This document shows positions 49,861 to 61,737 of a DNA stretch of 64,000 bases, one piece after another; position 1 is the stretch's first letter; each line of letters opens with the position of its first letter. Made by a program: the position numbers and the translations under genes. This DNA comes from Petrolisthes cinctipes (lineage: Eukaryota; Arthropoda; Malacostraca; Decapoda; Porcellanidae). The notes beneath the pieces are model-generated. The model was not told where the DNA came from, did no database searches, and saw only the letters and a list, made by a program, of their open reading frames with translations. The stretch covers positions 124,001-188,000 of the forward strand of contig JAWQEG010000004.1 in NCBI GenBank assembly GCA_033782935.1. The letters are read 5' to 3'.

Positions 49861-50852
49861 TGTACAGATTGCTTCTGGGACCCCAAAATATTGAATTTTC
49901 GGGTGTTTTGAGCCTGAATTTGAGATATAAACGGGTACAGAAGATACATGCACATATTGACTTTGGGCATCTATAATATCGATTTTCAGCATGTTTTGGG
50001 CCTGTATTTTGAAAATACTCTAACACTGAGTAGGCATGTACAGATTGCTTCTGGGACCCAAAAATATTGAATTTTCGGGTGTTTTGAGCCTGAATTTGAG
50101 ATATAAACGGGTACTGAAGATGCATGCACATATCGACTTTTGTGCACCTAAAAGATCGATTTTCAGTATGTTTTGAGCATGTATTTTGAAAATACTCTAA
50201 CACGGAGTAGGCATGTACAGATCGCTTCTGGGACCCCTAAATATCTAATTTTCGGGTGTTTTGGGACTGAATTTGAGATATCGACTTTTTGGCACCTAAA
50301 AGATCGATTTTTAGCATGTTTTTAGCCTATATTTTGAAAATATTCTAGCACTGTGTAGGCATGTACAGATTGCTTCTGGGACCCCAAAATATTGAATTTT
50401 CGGGTGTTTTGAGCCTGAATTTGAGATATAAACGGGTACAGAAGATACATGCACATATTGACTTTGGGCATCTAAAATATCTATTTTCAGCATGTTTTGG
50501 GCCTGTATTTTGAAAATACTCTAACACTGAGTAGGCATGTACAGATTGCTTCTGGGACCCCAAAATATTGAATTTTCGGGTGTTTTGAGCCTGAATTTGA
50601 GATATAAACGGGTACTGAAGATTCATGCACATATCGACTTTTGTGCACCTAAAAGATCGATTTTCAGTATGTTTTGAGCATGTATTTTGAAAATACTCTA
50701 ACACGGAGTAGGCATGTACAGATCGCTTCTGGGACCCCTAAATATCGAATTTTCGGGTGTTTTGGGACTGAATTTGAGATATCGACTTTTTGGCACCTAA
50801 AAGATCGATTTTTAGCATGTTTTTAGCCTATATTTTGAAAATATTCTAGCAC
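49861..50852 (+). repeat. Two alpha HOR units
   Basis: Units at 49861-50361 (ATCTATAATATCG, GGGACCCAAAAATATTG) and 50362-50852 (AAATATCTATTTTC, GAAGATTCATGC; ends with the 10-bp deletion). Confidence 0.86.
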
Positions 50853-51167
50853 TGTACAGATTGCTTCTGGGACCCCAAAATATTGAATTTTCGGGTGTTT
50901 TGAGCCTGAATTTGAGATATAAACGGGTACTGAAGATGCATGCACATATCGACTTTTGTGCACCTAAAAGATCGATTTTCAGTATGTTTTGAGCATGTAT
51001 TTTGAAAATACTCTAACACGGAGTATACATGTACAGATCGCTTCTGGGACCCCTAAATATCGAATTTTCGGGTGTTTTGGGACTGAATTTGAGATATCGA
51101 CTTTTTGGCACCTAAAAGATCGATTTTTAGCATGTTTTTAGCCTATATTTTGAAAATATTCTAGCAC
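50853..51167 (+). repeat. 315-bp dimer M2alpha-M3alpha
   Basis: M1 is missing. M2-alpha ends with GAGTATACATG, a variant also seen at about 41.23, 43.22 and 55.32 kb, and M3-alpha ends with the 10-bp deletion. Confidence 0.86.
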
Positions 51168-51492
51168 TGTACAGATTGCTTCTGGGACCCCAAAATATTG
51201 AATTTTCGGGTGTTTTGAGCCTGAATTTGAGATATAAACGGGTACAGAAGATACATGCACATATCGACTTTTGGGCACCTAAGAGATCAATTTTCAGTAT
51301 GTTTTTGGCCTGTATTTCTAAAATACTCTAACACGGAGTAGGTATGTACAGATACCTTCTGGGACCTATAAATATCGAATTTTCGGGTGTTTTGGGACTG
51401 AATTTGAGATATCGATTTTTTGGCACCTAAAAGATCGATTTTTAGCATGTTTTTAGCCTATATTTTCAAAATATTCTAGCACTGAGTAGGAA
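51168..51492 (+). repeat. 325-bp dimer, third partial copy of the 47-kb variant block
   Basis: M1 front, then an M2-beta back with CCTAAGAGATCAATT and TTTCTAAAATAC, then M3 with ACCTATAAATATCG. These linked variants match about 47130-47300 and 49124-49290. The back of M3 is alpha-like (CCTAAAAGATCG) with TATTTTCAAAATATTC. Confidence 0.85.
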
Positions 51493-53985
51493 TGTACAGA
51501 TTGCTTCTGGGACCCCAAAATATTGAATTTTCGGGTGTTTTGAGCCTGAATTTGAGATATAAACGGGTACAGAAGATACATGCACATATTGACTTTGGGC
51601 ATCTAAAATATCGATTTTCAGCTTGTTTTGGGCCTGTATTTTGAAAATACTCTAACACTGAGTAGGCATGTACAGATTGCTTCTGGGACCCCAAAATATT
51701 GAATTTTCAGTGTTTTGAGCCTGAATTTGAGATATAAACGGGTACTGAAGATGCATGCACATATCGACTTTTGTGCACCTAAAAGATCGATTTTCAGTAT
51801 GTTTTGAGCATGTATTTTGAAAATACTCTAACACGGAGTAGGCATGTACAGATCGCTTCTGGGACCCCTAAATATCGAATTTTCGGGTGTTTTGGGACTG
51901 AATTTGAGATATCGACTTTTTGGCACCTAAAAGATCGATTTTTAGCATGTTTTTAGCCTATATTTTGAAAATATTCTAGCACTGTGTAGGCATGTACAGA
52001 TTGCTTCTGGGACCCCAAAATATTGAATTTTCGGGTGTTTTGAGCCTGAATTTGAGATATAAACGGGTACAGAAGATACATGCACATATTGACTTTGGGC
52101 ATCTAAAATATCGATTTTCAGCATGTTTTGGGCCTGTATTTTGAAAATACTCTAACACTGAGTAGGCATGTACAGATTGCTTCTGGGACCCCAAAATATT
52201 GAATTTTCGGGTGTTTTGAGCCTGAATTTGAGATATAAACGGGTACTGAAGATGCATGCACATATCGACTTTTGTGCACCTAAAAGATCGATTTTCAGTA
52301 TGTTTTGAGCATGTATTTTGAAAATACTCTAACACGGAGTAGGCATGTACAGATCGCTTCTGGGACCCGTAAATATCGAATTTTCGGGTGTTTTGGGACT
52401 GAATTTGAGATATCGACTTTTTGGCACCTAAAAGATCGATTTTTAGCATGTTTTTAGCCTATATTTTGAAAATATTCTAGCACTGTACAGATTGCTTCTG
52501 GGACCCCAAAATATTGAATTTTCGGGTGTTTTGAGCCTGAATTTGAGATATAAACGGGTACAGAAGATACATGCACATATTGACTTTGGGCATCAAAAAT
52601 ATCGATTTTCAGCATGTTTTGGGCCTGAATTTTGAAAATACTCTAACACGGAGTAGGCATGTACAGATCGCTTCTGGGACCCCAAAATATCGAATTTTCG
52701 GGTGTTTAGGGCCAGAATTTGAGATATAAACGGGTACAGAAGATGCATGCACATATCGACTTTTGGGCACCTAAAAGATCGATTTTCAGTATGTTTTTGG
52801 CCTGTATTTTGAAAATACTCTAACACGGAGTAGGCATGTACAGATACCTTCTGGTACCTCTAAATATCGAATTTTCGGGTGTTTTGGGACTGAATTTGAG
52901 ATATCGATTTTTTGGCACCTAAAATGTCGATTTTTAGCATGTTTTTAGCCTATATTTTGAAAATATTCTAGCACTGTGTAGGCATGTACAGATTGCTTCT
53001 GGGACCCCAAAATATTGAATTTTCGGGTGTTTTGAGCCTGAATTTGAGATATAAACGGGTACAGAAGATACATGCACATATTGACTTTGGGCACCAAAAA
53101 TATCGATTTTCAGCATGTTTTGGGCCTGAATTTTGAAAATACTCTAACACGGAGTAGGCATGTACGGATCGCTTCTGGGACCCCAAAATATCGAATTTTC
53201 GGTTGTTTAGGGCCAGAATTTGAGGTATAAACGGGTACAGAAGATGCATGCACATATCGACTTTTGGGCACCTAAAAGATCGATTTTCAGTATGTTTTGG
53301 CCTGTATTTTGAAAATACTCTAACACGGAGTAGGCATGTACAGATACCTTCTGGGACCTCTAAATATCGAATTTTCGGGTGTTTTGGGACTGAATTTGAG
53401 ATATCGATTTTTTGGCACCTAAAATGTCGATTTTTAGCATGTTTTTAGCCTATATTTTGAAAATATTCTAGCACTGTGTAGGCATGTACAGATTGCTTCT
53501 GGGACCCCAAAATATTGAATTTTCGGGTGTTTTGAGCCTGAATTTGAGATATAAACGGGTACAGAAGATACATGCACATATTGACTTTGGGCACCAAAAA
53601 TATCGATTTTCAGCATGTTTTGGGCCTGAATTTTGAAAATACTCTAACACGGAGTAGGCATGTACAGATCGCTTCTGGGACCCCAAAATATCGAATTTTC
53701 GGGTGTTTAGGGCCAGAATTTGAGATATAAACGGGTACAGAAGATGCATGCACATATCGACTTTTGGGCACCTAAAAGATCGATTTTCAGTATGTTTTTG
53801 GCCTGTATTTTGAAAATACTCTAACACGGAGTAGGCATGTACAGATACCTTCTGGGACCTCTAAATATCGAATTTTCGGGTGTTTTGGGACTGAATTTGA
53901 GATATCGATTTTTTGGCACCTAAAATGTCGATTTTTAGCATGTTTTTAGCCTATATTTTGAAAATATTCTAGCACTGTGTAGGCA
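51493..53985 (+). repeat. Run of five trimers, alpha then beta
   Basis: Units start at 51493 (alpha, 500 bases, TTTTCAGTGTTTTG), 51993 (alpha, 491), 52484 (beta; GGGCATCAAAAATATC, a mixed alpha/beta state), 52985 (beta, 500; GTACGGATCG, GGTTGTTTAGGG, GAGGTATAAAC, one T short in TATGTTTTGGCC) and 53485 (beta). Confidence 0.86.
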
Positions 53986-55468
53986 TGTACAGATTGCTTC
54001 TGGGACCCCAAAATATTGAATTTTCGGGTGTTTTGAGCCTGAATTTGAGATATAAACGGGTACAGAAGATACATGCACATATTGACTTTGGGCATCTAAA
54101 ATATCGATTTTCAGCATGTTTTGGGCCTGAATTTTGAAAATACTCTAACACTGAGTAGGCATGTACAGATTGCTTCTGGGACCTCAAAATATTGAATTTT
54201 CGGGTGTTTTGAGCCTGAATTTGAGATATAAACGGGTACTGAAGATGCATGCACATATCGACTTTTGTGCACCTAAAAGATCGATTTTCAGTATGTTTTG
54301 AGCATGTATTTTGAAAATACTCTAACACGGAGTAGGCATGTACAGATCGCTTCTGGGACCCCTAAATATCGAATTTTCGGGTGTTTTGGGACTGAATTTG
54401 AGATATCGACTTTTTGGCACCTAAAAGATCGATTTTTAGCATGTTTTTAGCCTATATTTTGAAAATATTCTTGCACTGTACAGATTGCTTCTGGGACCCC
54501 AAAATATTGAATTTTCGGGTGTTTTGAGCCTGAATTTGAGATATACACGGGTACAGAAGATACATGCACATATTGACTTTGGGCACCAAAAATATCGATT
54601 TTCAGCATGTTTTGGGCCTGAATTTTGAAAATACTCTAACACGGAGTAGGCATGTACAGATCGCTTCTGGGACCCCAAAATATCGAATTTTCGGGTGTTT
54701 AGGGCCAGAATTTGAGATATAAACGGGTACAGAAGATGCATGCACATATCGACTTTTGTGCACCTAAAAGATCGATTTTCAGTATGTTTTTGGCCTGTAT
54801 TTTGAAAATACTCTAACACGGAGTAGGCATGTACAGATACCTTCTGGGACCTCTAAATATCGAATTTTCGGGTGTTTTGGGACTGAATTTGAGATATCGA
54901 TTTTTTGGCACCTAAAATGTCGATTTTTAGCATGTTTTTAGCCTTTATTTTGAAAATATTCTAGCACTGTGTAGGCATGTACAGATTGCTTCTGGGACCC
55001 CAAAATATTGAATTTTCTGGTGTTTTGAGCCTGAATTTGAGATATAAACGGGTACAGAAGATACATGCACATATTGACTTTGGGCATCTAAAATATCGAT
55101 TTTCAGCATGTTTTGGGCCTGTATTTTGAAAATACTCTAACACTGAGTAGGCATGTACAGATTGCTTCTGGGACCCCAAAATATTGAATTTTCGGGTGTT
55201 TTGAGCCTGAATTTGAGATATAAACGGGTACTGAAGATGCATGCACATATCGACTTTTGTGCACCTAAAAGATCGATTTTCAGTATGTTTTGAGCATGTA
55301 TTTTGAAAATACTCTAACACGGAGTATACATGTACAGATCGCTTCTGGGACCCCTAAATATCGAATTTTCGGGTGTTTTGGGACTGAATTTGAGATATCG
55401 ACTTTTTGGCACCTAAAAGATCGATTTTTAGCATGTTTTTAGCCTATATTTTGAAAATATTCTAGCAC

Positions 55469-55644
55469 TGTACAGATTGCTTCTGGGACCCCAAAATATT
55501 GAATTTTCGGGTGTTTTGAGCCTGAATTTGAGATATAAACGGGTACAGAAGATACATGCACATATTGACTTTGGGCACCAAAAATATCGATTTTCAGCAT
55601 GTTTTGGGCCTGAATTTTGAAAATACTCTAACACGGAGTAGGCA
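55469..55644 (+). repeat. Monomer M1, beta (176 bp)
   Basis: It differs from M1-alpha mainly in the B half (CACCAAAAAT for CATCTAAAAT, GAATTTT for GTATTTT, ACGGAG for ACTGAG). The A half is essentially the same as M1-alpha, which suggests exchange or conversion between haplotypes. Confidence 0.92.
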
Positions 55645-55821
55645 TGTACAGATCGCTTCTGGGACCCCAAAATATCGAATTTTCGGGTGTTTAGGGCCAG
55701 AATTTGAGATATAAACGGGTACAGAAGATGCATGCACATATCGACTTTTGGGCACCTAAAAGATCGATTTTCAGTATGTTTTTGGCCTGTATTTTGAAAA
55801 TACTCTAACACGGAGTAGGCA
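55645..55821 (+). repeat. Monomer M2, beta (177 bp)
   Basis: Carries TTTAGGGCCAG, which contains one plant-telomere-like heptamer by chance of point change from TTTTGAGCCTG. Also has CAGATCGC and ATATCGAATT, keeping CpG where M2-alpha has TpG. Contains the palindrome TGCATGCA. Confidence 0.92.
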
Positions 55822-55969
55822 TGTACAGATACCTTCTGGGACCTCTAAATATCGAATTTTCGGGTGTTTTGGGACTGAATTTGAGATATCGATTTTTTGG
55901 CACCTAAAATGTCGATTTTTAGCATGTTTTTAGCCTATATTTTGAAAATATTCTAGCACTGTGTAGGCA
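55822..55969 (+). repeat. Monomer M3, beta (148 bp)
   Basis: Shares the 29-bp deletion with M3-alpha, so the deletion is older than the alpha/beta split. Differs by CAGATACCTTCTGG, CTCTAAATATCG, CGATTTTTTGG and AATGTCG. It usually ends in GCACTGTGTAGG, whereas M3-alpha ends in GCACTGAGTAGG or in the 10-bp deletion. Confidence 0.92.
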
Positions 55970-57973
55970 TGTACAGATTGCTTCTGGGACCCCAAAATAT
56001 TGAATTTTCGGGTGTTTTGAGCCTGAATTTGAGATATAAACGGGTACAGAAGATACATGCACATATAGACTTTGGGCATCTAAAATATCGATTTTCAGCA
56101 TGTTTTGGGCCTGTATTTTGAAAATACTCTAACACTGAGTAGGCATGTACAGATTGCTTCTGGGACCCCAAAATATTGAATTTTCGGGTGTTTTGAGCCT
56201 GAATTTGAGATATAAACGGGTACTGAAGATGCATGCACATATCGACTTTTATGCACCTAAAAGATCGATTTTCAGTATATTTTGAGCATGTATTTTGAAA
56301 ATACTCTAACACGGAGTAGGCATGTACAGATCGCTTCTGGGACCCCTAAATATCGAATTTTCGGGTGTTTTGGGACTGAATTTGAGATATCGACTTTTTG
56401 GCACCTAAAAGATCGATTTTTAGCATGTTTTTAGCCTATATTTTGAAAATATTCTAGCACTGAGTAGGCATGTACAGATTGCTTCTGGGACCCCAAAATA
56501 TTGAATTTTCGGGTGTTTTGAGCCTGAATTTGAGATATAAACGGGTACAGAAGATACATGCACATATTGACTTTGGGCATCTAAAATATCGATTTTCAGC
56601 ATGTTTTGGGCCTGTATTTTGAAAATACTCTAACACTGAGTAGGCATGTACAGATTGCTTCTGGGACCCGAAAATATTGAATTTTCGGGTGTTTTGAGCC
56701 TGAATTTGAGATATAAACGGGTACTGAAGATGCATGCACATATCGACTTTTGTGCACCTAAAAGATCGATTTTCAGTATGTTTTGAGCATGTATTTTGAA
56801 AATACTCTAACACGGAGTAGGCATGTACAGATCGCTTCTGGGACCCCTAAATATCGAATTTTCGGGTGTTTTGGGACTGAATTTGAGATATCGACTTTTT
56901 GGCACCTAAAATGTCGATTTTTAGCATGTTTTTAGCCTATATTTTGAAAATATTCTAGCACTGTGTAGGCATGTACAGATTGCTTCTGGGACCCCAAAAT
57001 ATTGAATTTTCGGGTGTTTTGAGCCTGAATTTGAGATATAAACGGGTACAGAAGATACATGCACATATTGACTTTGGGTATCTAAAATATCGATTTTCAG
57101 CATGTTTTGGGCCTGTATTTTGAAAATACTCTAACACTGAGTAGGCATGTACAGATTGCTTCTGGGACCCCAAAATATTGAATTTTCGGGTGTTTTGAGC
57201 CTGAATTTGAGATATAAACGGGTACTGAAGATGCATGAACATATCGACTTTTGTGCACCTAAAAGATCGATTTTCAGTATGTTTTGAGCATGTATTTTGA
57301 AAATACTCTAACACGGAGTATTCATGTACAGATCGCTTCTGCGACCCCTAAATATCGAATTTTCGGGTGTTTTGGGACTGAATTTGAGATATCGACTTTT
57401 TGGCACCTAAAAGATCGATTTTTAGCATGTTTTTAGCCTATATTTTGAAAATATTCTAGCACTGAGTAGGCATGTACAGACTGCTTCTGGGACCCCAAAA
57501 TATTGAATTTTCGGGTGTTTTGAGCCTGAATTTGAGATATAAACGGGTACAGAAGATACATGCACATATTGACTTTGGGCATCTAAAATATCGATTTTCA
57601 GCATGTTTTGGGCCTGTATTTTGAAAATACTCTAACACTGAGTAGGCATGTACAGATTGCTTCTGGGACCCCAAAATTTTGAATTTTCGGGTGTTTTGAG
57701 CCTGAATTTGAGATATAAACGGGTACTGAAGATGCATGCACATATCGACTTTTGTGCACCTAAAAGATCGATTTTCAGTATGTTTTGAGCATGTATTTTG
57801 AAAATACTCTAACACGGAGTAGGCATGTACAGATAGCTTCTGGGACCCCTAAATATCGAATTTTCGGGTGTTTTGGGACTGAATTTGAGATATCGACTTT
57901 TTGGCACCTAAAAGATCGATTTTTAGCATGTTTTTAGCCTATATTTTGAAAATATTCTAGCACTGAGTAGGCA

Positions 57974-58288
57974 TGTACAGATTGCTTCTGGGACCCCAAA
58001 ATATTGAATTTTCGGGTGTTTTGAGCCTGAATTTGAGATATAAACGGGTACAGAAGATACATGCACATATTGACTTTGGGCACCAAAAATATCGATTTTC
58101 AGCATGTTTTGGGCCTGAATTTTGAAAAATAATCTAACACGGAGTAGGCATGTACAGATACCTTCTGGGACCTCTAAATATCGAATTTTCGGGTGTTTTG
58201 GGACTGAATTTGAGATATCGATTTTTTGGCACCTAAAATGTCGATTTTTAGCATGTTTTTAGCCTATATTTTGAAAATCTTCTAGCAC
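57974..58288 (+). repeat. 315-bp dimer M1beta-M3beta
   Basis: M1-beta with GAAAAATAATCTAACACGG is joined to M3-beta. It shares AATAATCTAAC with the dimers at 45047 and 62740, carries one extra A, and ends with the 10-bp deletion. Confidence 0.86.
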
Positions 58289-59290
58289 TGTACAGATTGC
58301 TTCTGGGACCCCAAAATATTGAATTTTCGGGTGTTTTTAGCCTGAATTTGAGATATAAACGGGTACAGAAGATACATGCACATATTGACTTTGGGCACCA
58401 AAAATATCGATTTTCAGCATGTTTTGGGCCTGAATTTTGAAAATACTCTAACACGGAGTAGGCATGTACAGATTGCTTCTGGGACCCCAAAATATTGAAT
58501 TTTCGGGTGTTTTGAGCCTGAATTTGAGATATAAACGGGTACTGAAGATGCATGCACATATCGACTTTTGTGCACCTAAAAGATCGATTTTCAGTATATT
58601 TTGAGCATGTATTTTGAAAATACTCTAACACGGAGTAGGCATGTACAGATCGCTTCTGGGACCCCTAAATATCGAATTTTCGGGTGTTTTGGGACTGAAT
58701 TTGAGATATCGACTTTTTGGCACATAAAAGATCGATTTTTAGCATGTTTTTAGCCAATATTTTGAAAATATTCTAGCACTGAGTAGGCATGTACAGATTG
58801 CTTCTGGGACCCCAAAATATTGAATTTTCGGGTGTTTTGAGCCTGAATTTGAGATATAAACGGGTACAGAAGATACATGCACATATTGACTTTGGGCATC
58901 TAAAATATCGATTTTCAGCATGTTTTGGGCCTGTATTTTGAAAATACTCTAACACTGAGTAGGCATGTACAGATTGCTTCTGGGACCCCAAAATATTGAA
59001 TTTTCGGGTGTTTTCAGCCTGAATTTGAGATATAAACGGGTATTGAAGATGCATGCACATATCGACTTTTGTGCACCTAAAAGATCGATTTTCAGTATGT
59101 TTTGAGCATGTATTTTGAAAATACTCTAACACGGAGTAGGCATGTACAGATCGCTTCTGGGACCCCTAAATATCGAATTTTCGGGTGTTTTGGGACTGAA
59201 TTTGAGATATCGACTTTTTGGCACCTAAAATGTCGATTTTTAGCATGTTTTTAGCCTATATTTTGAAAATATTCTAGCACTGTGTAGGCA
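58289..59290 (+). repeat. Two HOR units, source or copy of 60.9-61.7 kb
   Basis: Units at 58289-58789 (M1-beta, then M2-alpha with CAGTATATTTTGAGC, M3-alpha with GGCACATAAAAG) and 58790-59290 (alpha with GGTATTGAAG). The M2-M3 part of the first and the second unit recur at an offset of 2,457 bases (60922-61737). Confidence 0.86.
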
Positions 59291-59604
59291 TGTACAGATT
59301 GCTTCTGGGACCCCAAAATATTGAATTTTCGGGTGTTTTGAGCCTGAATTTGAGATATAAACGGGTACAGAAGATACATGCACATATTGACTTTGGGCAT
59401 CTAAAATATCGATTTTCAGCATGTTTTGGGCCTGAATTTTGAAAATACTCTAACACGGAGTAGGCATGTACAGATCGCTTCTGGGACCCCTAAATATCGA
59501 ATTTTCGGGTGTTTTGGGACTGAATTTGAGATATCGACTTTTTGGCATCTAAAAGATCGATTTTTAGCATGTTTTTAGCCTGTATTTTGAAAATATTCTA
59601 GCAC
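59291..59604 (+). repeat. 314-bp dimer M1-M3alpha
   Basis: M1-alpha with a beta-like GAATTTTG tail is joined to M3-alpha that has GGCATCTAAAAGATCG and TTTTTAGCCTGTATT, and ends with the 10-bp deletion. Confidence 0.85.
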
Positions 59605-59929
59605 TGTACAGATTGCTTCTGGGACCCCAAAATATTGAATTTTCGGGTGTTTTGAGCATGAATTTAAAATATAAACGGGTACAGAAGATACATGCACATA
59701 TCGACTTTTGGGCACCTAAAAGATCGATTTTCAGTATGTTTTTGGCCTGTATTTTGAAAATACTCTAACACGGAGTAGGCATGTACAGATACCTTCTGGG
59801 ACCTCTAAATATCGAATTTTCGGGTGTTTTGGGACTGAATTTGAGTTATCGATTTTTTGGCACCTAAAATGTCGATTTTTAGCATGTTTTTAGCCTATAT
59901 TTTGAAAATATTCTAGCACTGTGTAGGCA
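59605..59929 (+). repeat. 325-bp dimer with M1-front/M2beta-back monomer
   Basis: M1 front (with TTTTGAGCATG and GAATTTAAAATATAAAC) keeps GATACATGC, then becomes M2-beta (CGACTTTTGGGCACC). M3-beta follows with GAGTTATCGATT. Confidence 0.85.
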
Positions 59930-60420
59930 TGTACAGATTGCTTCTGGGACCCCAGAATATTGAATTTTCGGGTGTTTTGAGCCTGAATTTGAGATATAAA
60001 CGGGTACAGAAGATACATGCACATATTGACTTTGGGCATCTAAAATATCGATTTTCAGCATGTTTTGGGCCTGTATTTTGAAAATACTCTAACACTGAGT
60101 AGGCATGTACAGATTGCTTCTGGGACCCCAAAATATTGAATTTTCGGGTGTTTTGAGCCTGAATTTGAGATATAAACGGGTACTGAAGATGCATGCACAT
60201 ATCGACTTTTGTGCACCTAAAAGATCGATTTTCAGTATGTTTTGAGCATGTATTTTGAAAATACTCTAACACGGAGTAGGCATGTACAGATCGCTTCTGG
60301 GACCCCTAAATATCGAATTTTCGGGTGTTTTGGGACTGAATTTGAGATATCGACTTTTTGGCACCTAAAAGATCGATTTTTAGCATGTTTTTAGCCTATA
60401 TTTTGAAAATATTCTAGCAC
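59930..60420 (+). repeat. Alpha HOR unit (491 bp)
   Basis: Standard alpha with CCCCAGAATATTG in M1. It ends with the 10-bp deletion, and the next monomer begins TGTTCAGATT, a base change in the otherwise near-constant TGTACA. Confidence 0.86.
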
Positions 60421-61737
60421 TGTTCAGATTGCTTCTGGGACCCCAAAATATTGAATTTTCGGGTGTTTTGAGCCTGAATTTGAGATATAAACGGGTACAG
60501 AAGATACATGCACATATTGACTTTGGGCACCAAAAATATCGATTTTTAGTATGTTTTGGGCCTGAATTTTGAAAATACTCTAACACGGAGTAGGCATGTA
60601 CAGATCGCTTCTGAGACCCCAAAATATCGAATTTTCGGGTGTTTAGGGCCAGAATTTGAGATATAAACGGGTACAGAAGATGCATGCACATATCGACTTT
60701 TGGGCACCTAAAAGATCGATTTTCAGTATGTTTTTGGCCTGTATTTTGAAAATACTCTAACACGGAGTAGGCATGTACAGATACCTTCTGGGACCTCTAA
60801 ATATCGAATTTTCGGGTGTTTTGGGACTGAATTTGAGATATCGATTTTTTGGCACCTAAAATGTCGATTTTTAGCATGTTTTTAGCCTATATTTTGAAAA
60901 TATTCTAGCACTGTGTAGGCATGTACAGATTGCTTCTGGGACCCCAAAATATTGAATTTTCGGGTGTTTAGAGCCAGAATTTGAGATATAAACGGGTACT
61001 GAAGATGCATGCACATATCGACTTTTGTGCACCTAAAAGATCGATTTTCAGTATATTTTGAGCATGTATTTTGAAAATACTCTAACACGGAGTAGGCATG
61101 TACAGATCGCTTCTGGGACCCCTAAATATCGAATTTTCGGGTGTTTTGGGACTGAATTTGAGATATCGACTTTTTGGCACATAAAAGATCGATTTTTAGC
61201 ATGTTTTTAGCCTATATTTTGAAAATATTCTAGCACTGAGTAGGCATGTACAGATTGCTTCTGGGACCCCAAAATATTGAATTTTCGGGTGTTTTGAGCC
61301 TGAATTTGAGATATAAACGGGTACAGAAGATACATGCACATATTGACTTTGGGCATCTAAAATATCGATTTTCAGCATGTTTTGGGCCTGTATTTTGAAA
61401 ATACTCTAACACTGAGTAGGCATGTACAGATTGCTTCTGGTACCCCAAAATATTGAATTTTCGGGTGTTTTGAGCCTGAATTTGAGATATAAACGGGTAT
61501 TGAAGATGCATGCACATATCGACTTTTGTGCACCTAAAAGATCGATTTTCAGTATGTTTTGAACATGTATTTTGAAAATACTCTAACACGGAGTAGGCAT
61601 GTACAGATCGCTTCTGGGACCCCTAAATATCGAATTTTCGGGTGTTTTGGGACTGAATTTGAGATATCGACTTTTTGGCACCTAAAAGATCGATTTTTAG
61701 CATGTTTTTAGCCTATATTTTGAAAATATTCTAGCAC
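60421..61737 (+). repeat. 1,317-bp tandem duplication, copy 1
   Basis: Units at 60421-60921 (beta, starting TGTTCAGATTGC, with CGATTTTTAGTATG in M1 and CTTCTGAGACCCC in M2), 60922-61246 (M2-M3 dimer) and 61247-61737 (alpha). The first unit recurs at 61738. 501+325+491 equals the offset of 1,317. Confidence 0.88.
60922..61246 (+). repeat. 325-bp dimer M2-M3alpha
   Basis: The monomer has CAGATTGC, GTGTTTAGAGCCAG and GGTACTGAAG, mixing alpha and beta M2 states. M3 has GGCACATAAAAG. Its linked variants match the end of the unit at 58289. Confidence 0.84.

Larger units (their letters stand above)
55469..55969 (+). repeat. Representative beta-haplotype HOR unit (501 bp)
   Basis: A clean beta trimer. 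Diagnostic beta states are GGGCACCAAAAATATC, CCTGAATTTTG and ACACGGAGTAGG in M1; CAGATCGC, GTGTTTAGGGCCAG, GGTACAGAAGATGC, TTTTGGGCACC and TTTTTGGCCTG in M2; and CAGATACC, GGGACCTCTAAATATCG, GATATCGATTTTTTGG and CCTAAAATGTCG in M3. The unit starts at a junction with the 10-bp deletion (CACTGTACAG) and is flanked by alpha units on both sides. Confidence 0.95.
53986..57973 (+). repeat. Run of eight trimers, alternating alpha/beta then alpha only
   Basis: Units start at 53986 (alpha, 491), 54477 (beta, 501), 54978 (alpha, 491), 55469 (beta, 501), then alpha at 55970, 56471, 56972 and 57473 (501 each). The first four show the 992-bp alpha-beta superunit most clearly. Private changes include TATACACGGG, CAGTATATTTTGAGC, CTTTTATGCACC, GAGTATTCATG and CTTCTGCGACCCC. 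Confidence 0.88.

Noticed and set aside
55645..55821. Plant-type telomere repeat (TTTAGGG in M2-beta)
   Set aside because: Only one heptamer per M2-beta, never in tandem, and explained by point changes from the TTTTGAGCC of other monomers.
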